From Bacteroidota bacterium (GTDB lineage: Bacteria > Bacteroidota > Bacteroidia > Chitinophagales > JADJOU01), in contig JADJOU010000005.1 of NCBI GenBank assembly GCA_016713645.1, forward strand, positions 62,001 through 126,000: 64,000 nt of DNA, read 5' to 3'. Below the pieces are notes generated by a model, which was not told the DNA's origin, did not search any database, and worked only from the letters and a program-made list of their open reading frames with translations. Position 1 is the stretch's first letter. Each line of letters opens with the position of its first letter. This document shows positions 1-9,288 of the stretch, one piece after another. The translations under genes and the position numbers were made by a program.

Positions 1-1080
1 GCTGTCTTTTTTCCTTTCTTCTCAGAGAACAATATCCTATTTCAAATCGGCTCTTTTCATTTTAGCGGGGCTCAATTTTTGGGAATCGCGATGATATGTT
101 TGCTCACTTATAATAATATCCGCGGGGTACAACATGGGAAATGGATACAGAGTATTTTCACTTCAACCAAGCTTATCGCCTTATTGGGTTTTATTATTCT
201 CGGATGGATATTTGGATCAGATCCACATATCGCTTCGGCCAACTTTAGTCATATGTTCTCCTTTCCCAATCAGGTGCAATCAGACGGAACATTTCTCCCC
301 TTGATGGGTTATGGTCTATTTGCGGCCATGGGCGCCGCTATGGTGGGATCTCTATTCTCCAGCGACGCATGGAACAATGTGACTTTTATTGCTGGCGAGA
401 TAAAAGAGCCGCAGCGAAATATCCCACTAAGTTTATTTTTTGGGACTTTAATCGTCTCTGTATTGTATATCCTCACGAATGTAGTCTATCTCAATGTCAT
501 GACCATTCAAGAAATTCAAACGGCCCCCATGGATAGAGTAGGCGCTGCTGCCGTGGCAAAGATGCTGGGAGATAGCGGCACGCTCATCATGGCTGCTTTG
601 ATTATGATATCAACTTTTGGGTGCAATAATGGACTTATCCTATCTGGCGCGCGATTATACTACACCATGGCGAAGGATGGATTATTCTTTAAAAAAGCAG
701 GCACTCTAAATGAACAAGGGGTTCCTCAAGTTGCACTCATTGCTCAATGCGTATGGTCTTGCATCCTCTGCATGAGTGGCTCATATGGCGCCTTATTGGA
801 TTATACCATTTTTGCTGCACTTATTTTTTATGTGTTGACTATTGCTGGGATATTTATTCTGAGGGTCAAAGAACCCAATACGCATCGACCATACAAGGCA
901 TGGGGTTATCCTATCGTCCCCATTTTGTATATAATCAGTGCTTCAGCAATTGCGATTATTCTGCTCATTGAAAAATCAAACAATACTATACCAGGTCTCA
1001 TCATTGTATTGATGGGTATTCCCGTCTATTATCTACTTAAAAAAATCAACAAAACGGATATTCTCACAGAGGAAACATAG
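1..1080 (+). CDS. APC-family amino acid permease, 5' end cut off by the window
   Basis: The reading frame is open back to base 1, so the N-terminus (probably the first two or three membrane helices) lies outside the window; 359 residues remain of a family usually 440-500 long. The visible part is a run of hydrophobic segments, e.g. LIALLGFIILGWIFG and LFAAMGAAMVGSLFS. It carries the loop DAWNNVTFIAGEIKEPQRNI, typical of the APC/LAT group of amino acid transporters. Proteins of this family carry amino acids across the inner membrane by proton symport or exchange. The substrate cannot be told from sequence. It ends 78 bases before manC, which has its own promoter, so the two are probably separate transcription units. 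The first ATG in the visible part (base 79) is internal, not the start. Confidence 0.85.
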   Translation, partial: AVFFPFFSENNILFQIGSFHFSGAQFLGIAMICLLTYNNIRGVQHGKWIQSIFTSTKLIALLGFIILGWIFGSDPHIASANFSHMFSFPNQVQSDGTFLPLMGYGLFAAMGAAMVGSLFSSDAWNNVTFIAGEIKEPQRNIPLSLFFGTLIVSVLYILTNVVYLNVMTIQEIQTAPMDRVGAAAVAKMLGDSGTLIMAALIMISTFGCNNGLILSGARLYYTMAKDGLFFKKAGTLNEQGVPQVALIAQCVWSCILCMSGSYGALLDYTIFAALIFYVLTIAGIFILRVKEPNTHRPYKAWGYPIVPILYIISASAIAIILLIEKSNNTIPGLIIVLMGIPVYYLLKKINKTDILTEET

Positions 1081-1082
1081 AT

Positions 1083-1112
1083 TTGAGAAAGTTCCATTTT
1101 ATATTACCTTTG
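1083..1112 (+). promoter_or_regulatory. Bacteroidota-type promoter upstream of manC
   Basis: A TTG at 1083-1085 and TACCTTTG at 1105-1112, 19 bases apart, match the -33/-7 consensus of the Bacteroidota primary sigma factor (TTG, TAnnTTTG). It lies between the permease stop and manC. Confidence 0.55.
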
Positions 1113-1158
1113 CAGAGAATATAGACCATGATTTATCAATTAAAAAAATTATTATTTC

Positions 1159-2259
1159 ATGGGAACCAATCTTTTAAAGATGAATCTTAATAATTATGTA
1201 GTTATTATGGCTGGTGGCATCGGGAGTCGTTTTTGGCCGCACAGTCGAGTGCATCACCCTAAGCAATTCCTAGACATTCTAAATACTGGCAAAACATTAC
1301 TTCAAGAAACCTACCAACGGTTTCTTCCTATTTGTAATCCAGAAAATATTTTCATTGTCACAAATGAAGACTATGCCCAAATCGTTCACAGCCAAATACC
1401 CAATCTTCAACCCGATCAATTGCTGATTGAACCCACTCGGAGAAATACTGCACCATGCGTAGCATACGCATGTCAAAAAATTGCCTGTAAAAATCCAAAT
1501 GCCAATATCATTGTCAGTCCATCCGATCATCAAATCTTCAATGAAGATAAGTTTAGAGATATAGTCACCAAAGCATTTGATTTTGTTTCCAATCATGATA
1601 GTTTAATTACCATCGGGATTCGCCCAACTAGACCAGATACGGGTTATGGCTATATTCAATACGTGGAGAGCGATACCTCCTTTGCAAAAAAAGTAAAAAC
1701 ATTCACAGAGAAACCTTCTTTGGAGATTGCCAAAGCCTTTATTCAAAGTGGTGAATTCTTATGGAATTCCGGAATATTTATTTGGAATTTTGCTGCAATT
1801 AAAAAAGCATTTGACAGATATCTTCCAGAGGTCTCCATCCTTTTCAAAGATGCCGCACAGAATCTATATACCCCCAAAGAAAAAGACTTCATAGAAACCG
1901 TCTATGCGCAAATTACAAATATCTCGCTCGATTATGCCATCATGGAAAAGTCAGACAATGTATATGTCATTCCAGCCGATTTCGGATGGAGCGATGTAGG
2001 CACATGGGCTTCTGTGTATGATTTGCATGAGAAGGATTATCTAGGGAATGCAGTCAATGGGAAGCAAGTTAAAATATATAGCGGCAGCAATAATATGATT
2101 GTCGCACCGAAGAATAAATTAGTGGTGATTGATGGATTAGAAAATTACTGTGTCATCGATACGGCAGATGTATTGATGATTATTCCAAAAAACAAAGAGC
2201 AAGAAGTGAAAAATATTACCACAGATATCAAAAGAGATAAATTGGATAAATACTTGTAA
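1159..2259 (+). CDS. manC: Mannose-1-phosphate guanylyltransferase
   Basis: This enzyme makes GDP-mannose from mannose-1-phosphate and GTP in the cytosol, supplying mannose, fucose and related sugars for polysaccharides and glycoproteins. The N-terminal nucleotide-binding signature AGGIGSRFWPHS is at residues 18-29, followed by the conserved FTEKP and WNSGIFIW motifs in the sugar-phosphate pocket and a DYAIMEK stretch. At 366 residues it is the short, single-domain type without a fused phosphomannose isomerase. Either ATG 1159 or ATG 1180 (MNLNNYVVIMAGG) could be the start; the second gives the N-terminus usual for the family. comF follows 88 bases downstream on the same strand. Confidence 0.9.
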   Translation: MGTNLLKMNLNNYVVIMAGGIGSRFWPHSRVHHPKQFLDILNTGKTLLQETYQRFLPICNPENIFIVTNEDYAQIVHSQIPNLQPDQLLIEPTRRNTAPCVAYACQKIACKNPNANIIVSPSDHQIFNEDKFRDIVTKAFDFVSNHDSLITIGIRPTRPDTGYGYIQYVESDTSFAKKVKTFTEKPSLEIAKAFIQSGEFLWNSGIFIWNFAAIKKAFDRYLPEVSILFKDAAQNLYTPKEKDFIETVYAQITNISLDYAIMEKSDNVYVIPADFGWSDVGTWASVYDLHEKDYLGNAVNGKQVKIYSGSNNMIVAPKNKLVVIDGLENYCVIDTADVLMIIPKNKEQEVKNITTDIKRDKLDKYL

Positions 2260-2347
2260 AGCATAGTATTTAAGCTCGTTTGAAAAACTGACCATAAAGA
2301 AAAACTGATTAAAGTGTTCGTTCCACTTAAATCAAAAAAATATATGT

Positions 2348-3061
2348 ATGAAAAAAAGAAAAATTTCCTTTTTCAGAAGGTTGTATTATGATATCATCAA
2401 TCTTCTATTTCCCATTGTTTGCGCTGGCTGCGGAAGAAAATTGTTTTTCAGGCATGAAGTTCTCTGCATTACCTGTGAGCACGCACTTCCCAAAACCAAC
2501 TACCATCGTATGCCTTGGAATCCCATTGAAAAAAAACTCGTCGGTAGATGCGAAATCCATCGAGCTTCAGCACTATATTTTAGCGAGAAAAATGCGATAG
2601 TTCGTTCGCTATTATACAGTTTGAAATACAAGCGCAATGAAATACTCGGAAGGCATTTAGGGCTTCTATTTGCGCGCGAATTAAAGGAGAGCATTTTTGC
2701 CCAATACGATTTAATCATTCCCGTCCCTTTGCATCCATCCAAACAGCGCATGAGGGGATTCAACCAATGCCAACCTTTTGCAGAAGGCCTTTCTGAGGGA
2801 TTAGGTATTGAAATAAACAATTACTCTGTCTATAGAAAAATTGCCAATCCAAGTCAAACACATTTGAATCGCGCAGACAGATGGGATAATGTCGCAGGAA
2901 TATTTGATGTGCGCGAAAATCAAAATTTTAGGGATAGGAAAATCCTACTCATCGATGATGTCATTACGACAGGTTCTACATTGGAGGCATGTGCTGAAGC
3001 GATCCATCAATGCAAGCCAAAAGAAATCAGCATATTGACGATTGCCGTGGCAAGTTCTTAG
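2348..3061 (+). CDS. comF: ComF family phosphoribosyltransferase-like protein
   Basis: A 237-residue ComF-type protein. The N-terminus has a zinc-ribbon-like pair of CxxC motifs (C25/C28 and C40/C43). The C-terminal half has a type I phosphoribosyltransferase fold with the PRPP-binding loop ILLIDDVITTGST near residues 197-209. ComF is known from natural competence, where it helps import or process single-stranded DNA, but in many Bacteroidota it stands alone and its substrate is unknown. Here no other competence gene is adjacent. Its stop overlaps the stop of the convergent asnB by three bases. Confidence 0.88.
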   Translation: MKKRKISFFRRLYYDIINLLFPIVCAGCGRKLFFRHEVLCITCEHALPKTNYHRMPWNPIEKKLVGRCEIHRASALYFSEKNAIVRSLLYSLKYKRNEILGRHLGLLFARELKESIFAQYDLIIPVPLHPSKQRMRGFNQCQPFAEGLSEGLGIEINNYSVYRKIANPSQTHLNRADRWDNVAGIFDVRENQNFRDRKILLIDDVITTGSTLEACAEAIHQCKPKEISILTIAVASS

Positions 3062-3552
3062 TGATTGTCTATCTTTTCTAACCACATATGCAAAAGGATT
3101 AATGCCCATAATCTCTGATAGATATGTTTTTCTCCTTTCGCAAACCTCATTTTCAATTCATCGACTTTCGCATAAAAAACAACGTGGTGCCTCTCTATAA
3201 CTTCTCTATTGAGGTAATCCTGAATCAAATAATTCAAATCGCCCGCGAGCCATTCGCCAAGCGGAATGGTGAATCCCCATTTAGGTCTATCAAAGATTTC
3301 CTTAGGCACATGTTTATATAAAATTTTCTTCAATAGATATTTAGAGACATTGTCTTTCTTGCGCAAATGTTCAGGAAGTGAAAATGCAAATTCTGCGATT
3401 CTATAATCCAATAATGGTGCTCTTGTTTCGAGTGCATGGTGCATCGATGCTCGATCGACTTTTGCATTCAAATCCTCTTGAAGGTAATACTTAAAATCAA
3501 ATAGGGATTGCATTTCAGCAGAACTATACTTTGCCGCTACTTTGGACTTCAT
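3058..3552 (-). CDS. asnB: Asparagine synthetase B, C-terminal fragment
   Basis: This 164-residue frame completes the synthetase domain of the gene that begins at 4894. It contains the conserved block YYLQEDLNAKVDRASM and TRAPLLDYRIAEFAFSLP, which form part of the aspartate/ATP site of the family. It is separated from the N-terminal part only by a run of seven A (3556-3562, plus strand). With six, the protein reads continuously SVSFFDMKSKVAAKYSS. The Met shown as its start is therefore internal. Confidence 0.85.
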   Translation of the reverse strand: MKSKVAAKYSSAEMQSLFDFKYYLQEDLNAKVDRASMHHALETRAPLLDYRIAEFAFSLPEHLRKKDNVSKYLLKKILYKHVPKEIFDRPKWGFTIPLGEWLAGDLNYLIQDYLNREVIERHHVVFYAKVDELKMRFAKGEKHIYQRLWALILLHMWLEKIDNH

Positions 3553-3553
3553 A

Positions 3554-4894
3554 TCAAAAAAAGGAGACTGAACTGGGCTTTAAACAGAGATCTGAAATTT
3601 CTTTTGTCGAGAATAAATATTGCTCTTGTGAGAATATATGAGCAGGCATATATGTATTCTCATTAAATGTCAATAGGTCACCTATTCTCATAAATCTGCT
3701 AGAACCTGACATTTTAAATATTTTGCTAATCAGGTCATGATGCGATTTAAATGGAAATTCATCCAATCGCCTCGCCCAATCATACATGCCATAACCCATA
3801 AACAATTCATCACCACCATCTCCTGTCAACGCAACAGTGACATGTTTTCTCGCCATCTCAGATACCAAAAGAGACGGCACTGCCGATGGATCTATATAAG
3901 GTTCATCAAATAATTCCAACATCAAGGCAATTCGCTCCTGTGCATCCTTTTTTGTAAGAATAAATTCGTGGTGGTCGGTCTTCAAATGCTTCGCTACCTG
4001 CGCAGCATAATTGCTCTCATTAAACTTCCCTTCTTTAAACCCAATGCTAAATGTCTTAATCGGACTATCTTTTTGCTTTTGCGCCAAAGCCGTTACTAAA
4101 CTTGAATCTATTCCCCCACTTAAAAATGTTCCCAGTGGCACGTCTGCAATCATGCGGTAACGCACAGCGCTTTCCAATAAATCTTCCAATACTGACTTTG
4201 CGCTGCTTTCATCAATTTTCTTATTCTTGAGTATAGAATCTTCAATCTTCCAATATGCTTTTTTCTCGATTTTCCCATCTTGAAAAATCAGATAATGACC
4301 CGAATCCAATTTTTGAATTCCCTTAAAAAACGTATGTATTCCTGGCATATATCCCAGATGCAGATAGTAAGCCAAATTCTTCAAATCCTTTTCGTGTGGC
4401 TCCAAGGCATTCAGCGATTTCATCTCAGAGGCAAAACTAAACTCCCCATCACTATGAGAAAAATAAAGGGGCTTCTTCCCTATTCGATCTCTTATGAGCA
4501 CTAACTTGCTTTCTATTGTATCCCATAGTGCAATTGCAAACATTCCATTGAATTCATTGACTATTTCTAAGCCAAATCGCTCTATCAACTCGACAACAAT
4601 TTCAGTATCAGAACTCGTCTTTGTTACGAGCTTGAATTTTGCTTTTAAATCTTTGAAATTATATATTTCTCCATTGAACACAATGATACTTCTGCCTGAA
4701 CTGGAGATAAAAGGTTGATTGGCAGAATCAGACAAGTCTATAATACTCAATCTGCGATGACCAAGCCCCAATCCCACTTTCTCGTCAAAATGATAGCCAC
4801 TTGCATCAGGTCCGCGATGAGCTATTCTATCAGTCATTCTGACCAAATCCTCTTTGTTAAATCGCTTTGATATAAATCCAGCTATCCCACACAT
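3554..4894 (-). CDS. asnB: Asparagine synthetase B (glutamine-hydrolysing), N-terminal fragment
   Basis: Converts aspartate to asparagine with glutamine nitrogen and ATP; members of this group also occur in polysaccharide gene clusters as amidotransferases. The mature N-terminus starts MCGIAGF, so Cys2 is the catalytic nucleophile of the class II glutaminase domain (residues about 2-200), with RGPDASG and FNGEIYN following. The synthetase domain has the PP-loop SGGIDSSLV and the later ALTGDGGDELFMGY block. The frame ends early at SVSFF because of a one-base expansion of an A run (3556-3562). Repaired, the gene is 3058-4894, about 611 residues, normal for the family. It lies 17 bases downstream of the M16 peptidase gene, probably in one operon. 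Confidence 0.9.
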   Translation of the reverse strand: MCGIAGFISKRFNKEDLVRMTDRIAHRGPDASGYHFDEKVGLGLGHRRLSIIDLSDSANQPFISSSGRSIIVFNGEIYNFKDLKAKFKLVTKTSSDTEIVVELIERFGLEIVNEFNGMFAIALWDTIESKLVLIRDRIGKKPLYFSHSDGEFSFASEMKSLNALEPHEKDLKNLAYYLHLGYMPGIHTFFKGIQKLDSGHYLIFQDGKIEKKAYWKIEDSILKNKKIDESSAKSVLEDLLESAVRYRMIADVPLGTFLSGGIDSSLVTALAQKQKDSPIKTFSIGFKEGKFNESNYAAQVAKHLKTDHHEFILTKKDAQERIALMLELFDEPYIDPSAVPSLLVSEMARKHVTVALTGDGGDELFMGYGMYDWARRLDEFPFKSHHDLISKIFKMSGSSRFMRIGDLLTFNENTYMPAHIFSQEQYLFSTKEISDLCLKPSSVSFF

Positions 4895-4911
4895 GATTCT
4901 ATTCTTTAGTA

Positions 4912-7811
4912 TTAATAACCAAATATTGTTTTCAAATCCAATTCAACAAACTCTCCATATTGCTTAATCTCGCCTAGATTTAATTTCTTTGCATTCCCCA
5001 TAATACAATAAGTATAGTGCTTGTTCTTGATATGCTCATTATAAAAAGCCTTTAAATCTTCAAATGTTGCGGTTTTTACTTTGTTGTAAATATCCTTTCT
5101 TATATCTTCTGTCAGTCCCAATCTATCAGCCCCTTCCGCATTCCAGAAAATCTCTGCTCCTGATTTTCTATCTGATTCCAACGATTTAATCACCGACTCC
5201 TTTGCATTTGCAAATGCTTTTTCGCTATAAGGAATTTCATTCATCAAACCCCTTAAGGCATCCACAGCTTGCTTTAACTTATCTCCTTGTGTTCCCACAT
5301 ATCCAAACATCGAATTGTACTTATCCTTTTTATTTGGTGTAAAATACCCTGAAAAGGCAGAATATGCCAATGCTTTGCTCTCTCGAATTTCTTGAAATAC
5401 AATCGAACTCATTCCTCCACCGAAATACTCATTAAATAATTTCGACATCGGCGCTATATCTTTACTAAACAATACACCTCTATTCATCAAAACAATTTCC
5501 GCTTGAACCATATCATAGTTGACAAAATACACCATGTCCTTATTCGTCTCCAATTGCTTATAGACAGCAGGCTGAGGATAGTCAAGTAAAACACTGCCCA
5601 ATTTATGATGCGCTGTAATCGACTTTGCCACATCGTTCAAATCTTTTGTTCCGTAGTAAAATATCTTATGCTTGAATGTCATTAAACTTCGGATTAACGC
5701 GCTTAATTCCTCAGGCTTAGTTTGTTTCATCTCCTCAACGGTCAAGATATGATTGGCTGGATTCTTAGGGCCGTAGGCTCCATATCCATTCAATTTCTTC
5801 CAGAAGATAGTTTGCTTATTCAATTTGTCATCTTCTCTTTCTTTGATGATATCACTCACCATGTTGGAATACGCTTTGGCATTGGGAACAGCATGGGTCA
5901 ATGTATATTCAAATAATTTTATTCCCGCTTCAAATGATTCTTCCAATCCACTTAGTTTGATATAAGTCTTTTCTTCATCATTGAATACATCCATGGAAAC
6001 ACCCAATTTAAAAAACTCCATTTGCAATTGCTCTGGACTCATTTTATCTGTTCCCAAGTAAGGCAAATACTTCGTCGCCAAATTCAACTTCTTATTGTGG
6101 AAACTGCCCATGTCCAAGATGTAATACAATTCAAAAGTAGGATTGACCTCATTCTTGATATAGTTCAATGCGACCTTGCCGCCAATCATATTCGTTTGAA
6201 TATCCTTCTTGTAATCGATAAATACCGGTTGCAGGGGCGCAGAAGCCGTATTATTCACATCCTTTAGGAAGGCAGATTGCATATCGCGATTCGTTTGAAT
6301 CGGTGTTATTTTCGGCTTCTCCACTTTAAAAATATCTTTTGCCTCACCGGTTCTCTTATAGACAATGGTATAATCTCCACCAAAAAACTTATTCGCAAAA
6401 GCCACTATTTCCGCCTTGGAAATTTTATCTATCGCAATAGATTGATCTAGATAATCTTTCCATACCACATTCTTTGTAAATGCATCTACATATTCATAAG
6501 CCCTATCACTATTGCCTTCGAAGGATTTAATCTTTCTCAATTTTAAAAATTTCTTCGCTGCTTCAATAAGTGTTGTATCGAATTGTCCAGCTTTAATTTT
6601 GGCGACTTCCGCCATGAGTAAGTCCTTAACTTCCTCCAATTTTTGCCCTTGTTTTGGATTGCCCGTCAACACAAATATTCCTGCATCCTTCAAACTATAA
6701 TGCCAACAACTCGCTGCAAGCGCTTTCTGCTGCTGCACAATATCGATATCAATGAGCCCCGCTTTTTGATTTGCCAAGATGGCATCGATCAATTTAATCA
6801 TTGGAACATCCTTTGAATTTGCATGGCCAAATGCATAGCCAATCATCACAGACTCCTCTTTGGGTCCAACGACTTCCTTCACGACCACGCCATTGCTTTT
6901 CGCGGCAAAAGTCTCGATGTCCTTAAGCGATTCATCTTTAACCCATCCAGAAAAATACTTATCGATAATTTGCATCGTCACATCGAAATCCAAATCTCCC
7001 GATAAACAAATAGCCATATTATTTGGAACATAGTATTTCTTAAAATATTTCTGTATCGCTACCATAGACGGGTTTTTGAGATGACTTCCCAAGCCAATGG
7101 TTGTTTGTGTTCCATAAGGATGCTTTGGAAATAAGCCATTCATCAATTCATCAAAGGCTTTTCCATTATCATCATCTTGCCCGATATTAAACTCTTCGTA
7201 AACGGCCTCTAATTCTGTATGGAAAATACGCAAGACCAAATTGCTCATGCGCTCGCTCTCAACCTTTGCCCAACGCTCGATTTGATTTGAGGGAATATCC
7301 TCTGTATAAACAGTTTGATCAAATGAAGTAAATGCGTTGACTCCTTTTGTTCCCATCGCAGCCATCATCTTGTCAAATTCATTCGGGATTGCGATGCCAG
7401 ATGCGATATAAGAAAGGCTATCTATTTGGCGATAAATTTCCTTCTTGGCATTTGCATTTTGTTCTGCCTTGTGCTTTTCATATAAATCTGAAATCGCTTG
7501 AATATGCACTTTCTCCTTCTCCCAATCTTGCGTTCCATATTTAGGACTTCCTTTGAACAACATATGCTCGAGATAGTGGGCCAATCCAGTATTATCAGCT
7601 GGATCGTAACTACTCCCCGCTTTTGTAGCGATATATGAGTGGATTCTAGGTTTGGTTTTATTTTGCGTTAAAAAACAGTCAATCCATTTTCCAATTTATA
7701 AATTCTTGTTTTTAATGGATCATTGGGAATTGTTTCGTAAGTATAGGTTTTTGCATTCAAATTAAATGCAACAGACAAACAAATAAAGTAAAGCGTCAAT
7801 TTTTGAATCAT
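4912..7811 (-). CDS. M16 family (insulinase-like) zinc peptidase, exported, one frameshift
   Basis: A zinc metallopeptidase with two M16 halves, likely periplasmic or at the outer membrane and degrading peptides. The inverted zinc motif HYLEH is followed by the third ligand region ELEAVYEE. The longest open frame (4912-7584) starts inside the domain, at the Met before that motif. Reading upstream finds the real N-terminus at ATG 7811: MIQKLTLYFICLSVAFNLNA, a signal peptide, then IYKLENGLTVF and, one base out of frame, LTQNKTKPRIHSYIATKAGS joining the main frame. The break is a run of six A at 7670-7675 where seven are needed. Repaired length is about 966 residues, usual for Bacteroidota M16 proteins. 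asnB follows 17 bases downstream. Confidence 0.87.
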
Positions 7812-7929
7812 AGGTATTTTAATAGAGGTTAAATGTAGGAATAAGTTTTATAAAAGCGCGGCAATTCCTCATAGAATATAAGCGTTTGCAATATTTTTTT
7901 ACTAAAAAGCATATTCAACATAATTGCGC

Positions 7930-8877
7930 CTAATTCAGGAATAAGAGAATTTCGTCTCGCTTCAATTCCCTTTGCTCTCCAGAATCCATATTCTTGACTG
8001 CATAGGTTTTATTTGCAATTTCATTGCTGCCCAATAAGATCACAAATGGTATTTTCTTATTGTTGGCGTATTTCAATTGCTTATCCAACTTTCCAGAAGA
8101 TGGATATTGTTCTGATGAAATATTATTTTTGCGCAACCACCTCAACAAGTCAAAACCCACGGCTTGACTATCCTGATCGAAATTTGTGATGAGTACTTTT
8201 GTTGAATTAAAAATAGTTGCTGGGAATAATCCCTGTTCTTCCATGATGTCATAAATTCGCTCGACCCCAAAAGAAACGCCAACGCCACTCATATTTTGAC
8301 CGCCGAATACCGCTGTAAGGTTATCATACCGACCTCCTGCACCAATAGACCCCATTTCAGCATTTGTGCATTTCACTTCACAAATAAACCCTGTGTAATA
8401 GTCAATTCCGCGAGCCAAGGTGATGTCATATTCGATGGTTCCCACTTCCATTTTCTCCAAAACAAATTTCAATTCCTCAATGCCCTTCATACCCATCGGA
8501 TTATTGGCCAATTTCGCAGCCAATTGATTCAAATCTCCTATCTGCATATAATCCATCAGCAAATTCAAATCAGCATCAGGGATATCCAATTTCTTCAATT
8601 CCTCTTTCACGCCTGACCATTGAATTTTGTCCAATTTATCGATAATGGTAGTGATCAAAGTCATTTTATCCAATAGATTGCACGACTCAATGACGCCTTG
8701 CAATATCTTTCTATTATTGACTTTAATGACGTGTTGAATATTCAAAGCGGTATAGGTCTCGGTCATCAAGCTGAGCAAATCCACTTCGCCAAAAAGGCTA
8801 TCTGTGCCAATGATGTCGGCATCGCATTGATAAAACTCCTGGTATCTACCCTTGCCCGGCCGATCTGCTCTCCACAC
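7930..8877 (-). CDS. hisS: Histidyl-tRNA synthetase, C-terminal fragment
   Basis: This 315-residue frame carries the rest of the class II catalytic core and the anticodon-binding domain. WRADRPGKGRYQEFYQCD is the motif 2 region, ARGIDYYTGF the histidine-A motif, and GVGVSFGVERIYD motif 3. The HGTP anticodon domain follows from about VLITNFDQ. It is one base out of frame with the N-terminal part at 8766-9287. The true gene start is at 9287, not at the Met of this fragment. Confidence 0.9.
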   Translation of the reverse strand: MWRADRPGKGRYQEFYQCDADIIGTDSLFGEVDLLSLMTETYTALNIQHVIKVNNRKILQGVIESCNLLDKMTLITTIIDKLDKIQWSGVKEELKKLDIPDADLNLLMDYMQIGDLNQLAAKLANNPMGMKGIEELKFVLEKMEVGTIEYDITLARGIDYYTGFICEVKCTNAEMGSIGAGGRYDNLTAVFGGQNMSGVGVSFGVERIYDIMEEQGLFPATIFNSTKVLITNFDQDSQAVGFDLLRWLRKNNISSEQYPSSGKLDKQLKYANNKKIPFVILLGSNEIANKTYAVKNMDSGEQRELKRDEILLFLN

Positions 8878-9287
8878 GGACCGATATGAAATCTTCTAAA
8901 TGGAAATGCCAAGTCCGATTGATGTTGAACGGCATATCGCGCGAGAGGAACTGTGAGGTCATAACGCAATCCCTTTTCTACTATTTTTGAGGTGAGTTTT
9001 TTGGATACTAATTGAACGCTGCCATCTTCCCCTTTTTCAATAAAATCTGCGCTATTCACTTTTGATAGATAGTCACCAGAGTTCAGCACTTTAAATAATA
9101 ATTTATCACCTTCATCTCCATACTTCCCCTGCAGTGTCTCAATTCGCTCTAATACGGGCGTTTCAATTTGCAAAAATCCATATAATTGAAATCGCTTTTT
9201 TATGGTATCAAAAATGAAATTTCTCTTAGCTACTTCCTCTGGCAAAAAATCCCTCGTTCCCTTTGGATTGATTGGTTTTATCTTCAT
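8766..9287 (-). CDS. hisS: Histidyl-tRNA synthetase, N-terminal fragment
   Basis: Charges tRNA-His with histidine. The start MKIKPINPKGTRDFLPEE is the standard HisRS N-terminus with class II motif 1. The frame reaches RYDLTVPLARYA and FPFRRFHIGP, then runs out of register. The missing base lies near 8876-8880, where CCGTGTGG should read CCGGTGTGG so that P-V-W-R-A-D-R-P continues. This site is not a long homopolymer. Repaired extent is 7930-9287, about 452 residues. The start codon is one base after the stop of the upstream LysM glucosaminidase gene, so the two are cotranscribed. Confidence 0.92.
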   Translation of the reverse strand: MKIKPINPKGTRDFLPEEVAKRNFIFDTIKKRFQLYGFLQIETPVLERIETLQGKYGDEGDKLLFKVLNSGDYLSKVNSADFIEKGEDGSVQLVSKKLTSKIVEKGLRYDLTVPLARYAVQHQSDLAFPFRRFHIGPCGEQIGRARVDTRSFINAMPTSLAQIAFLAKWICSA

Positions 9288-9288
9288 C

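Noticed and set aside
8296..8616. Plus-strand frame of 106 residues inside hisS
   Set aside because: Opposite conserved HisRS coding sequence; shadow.
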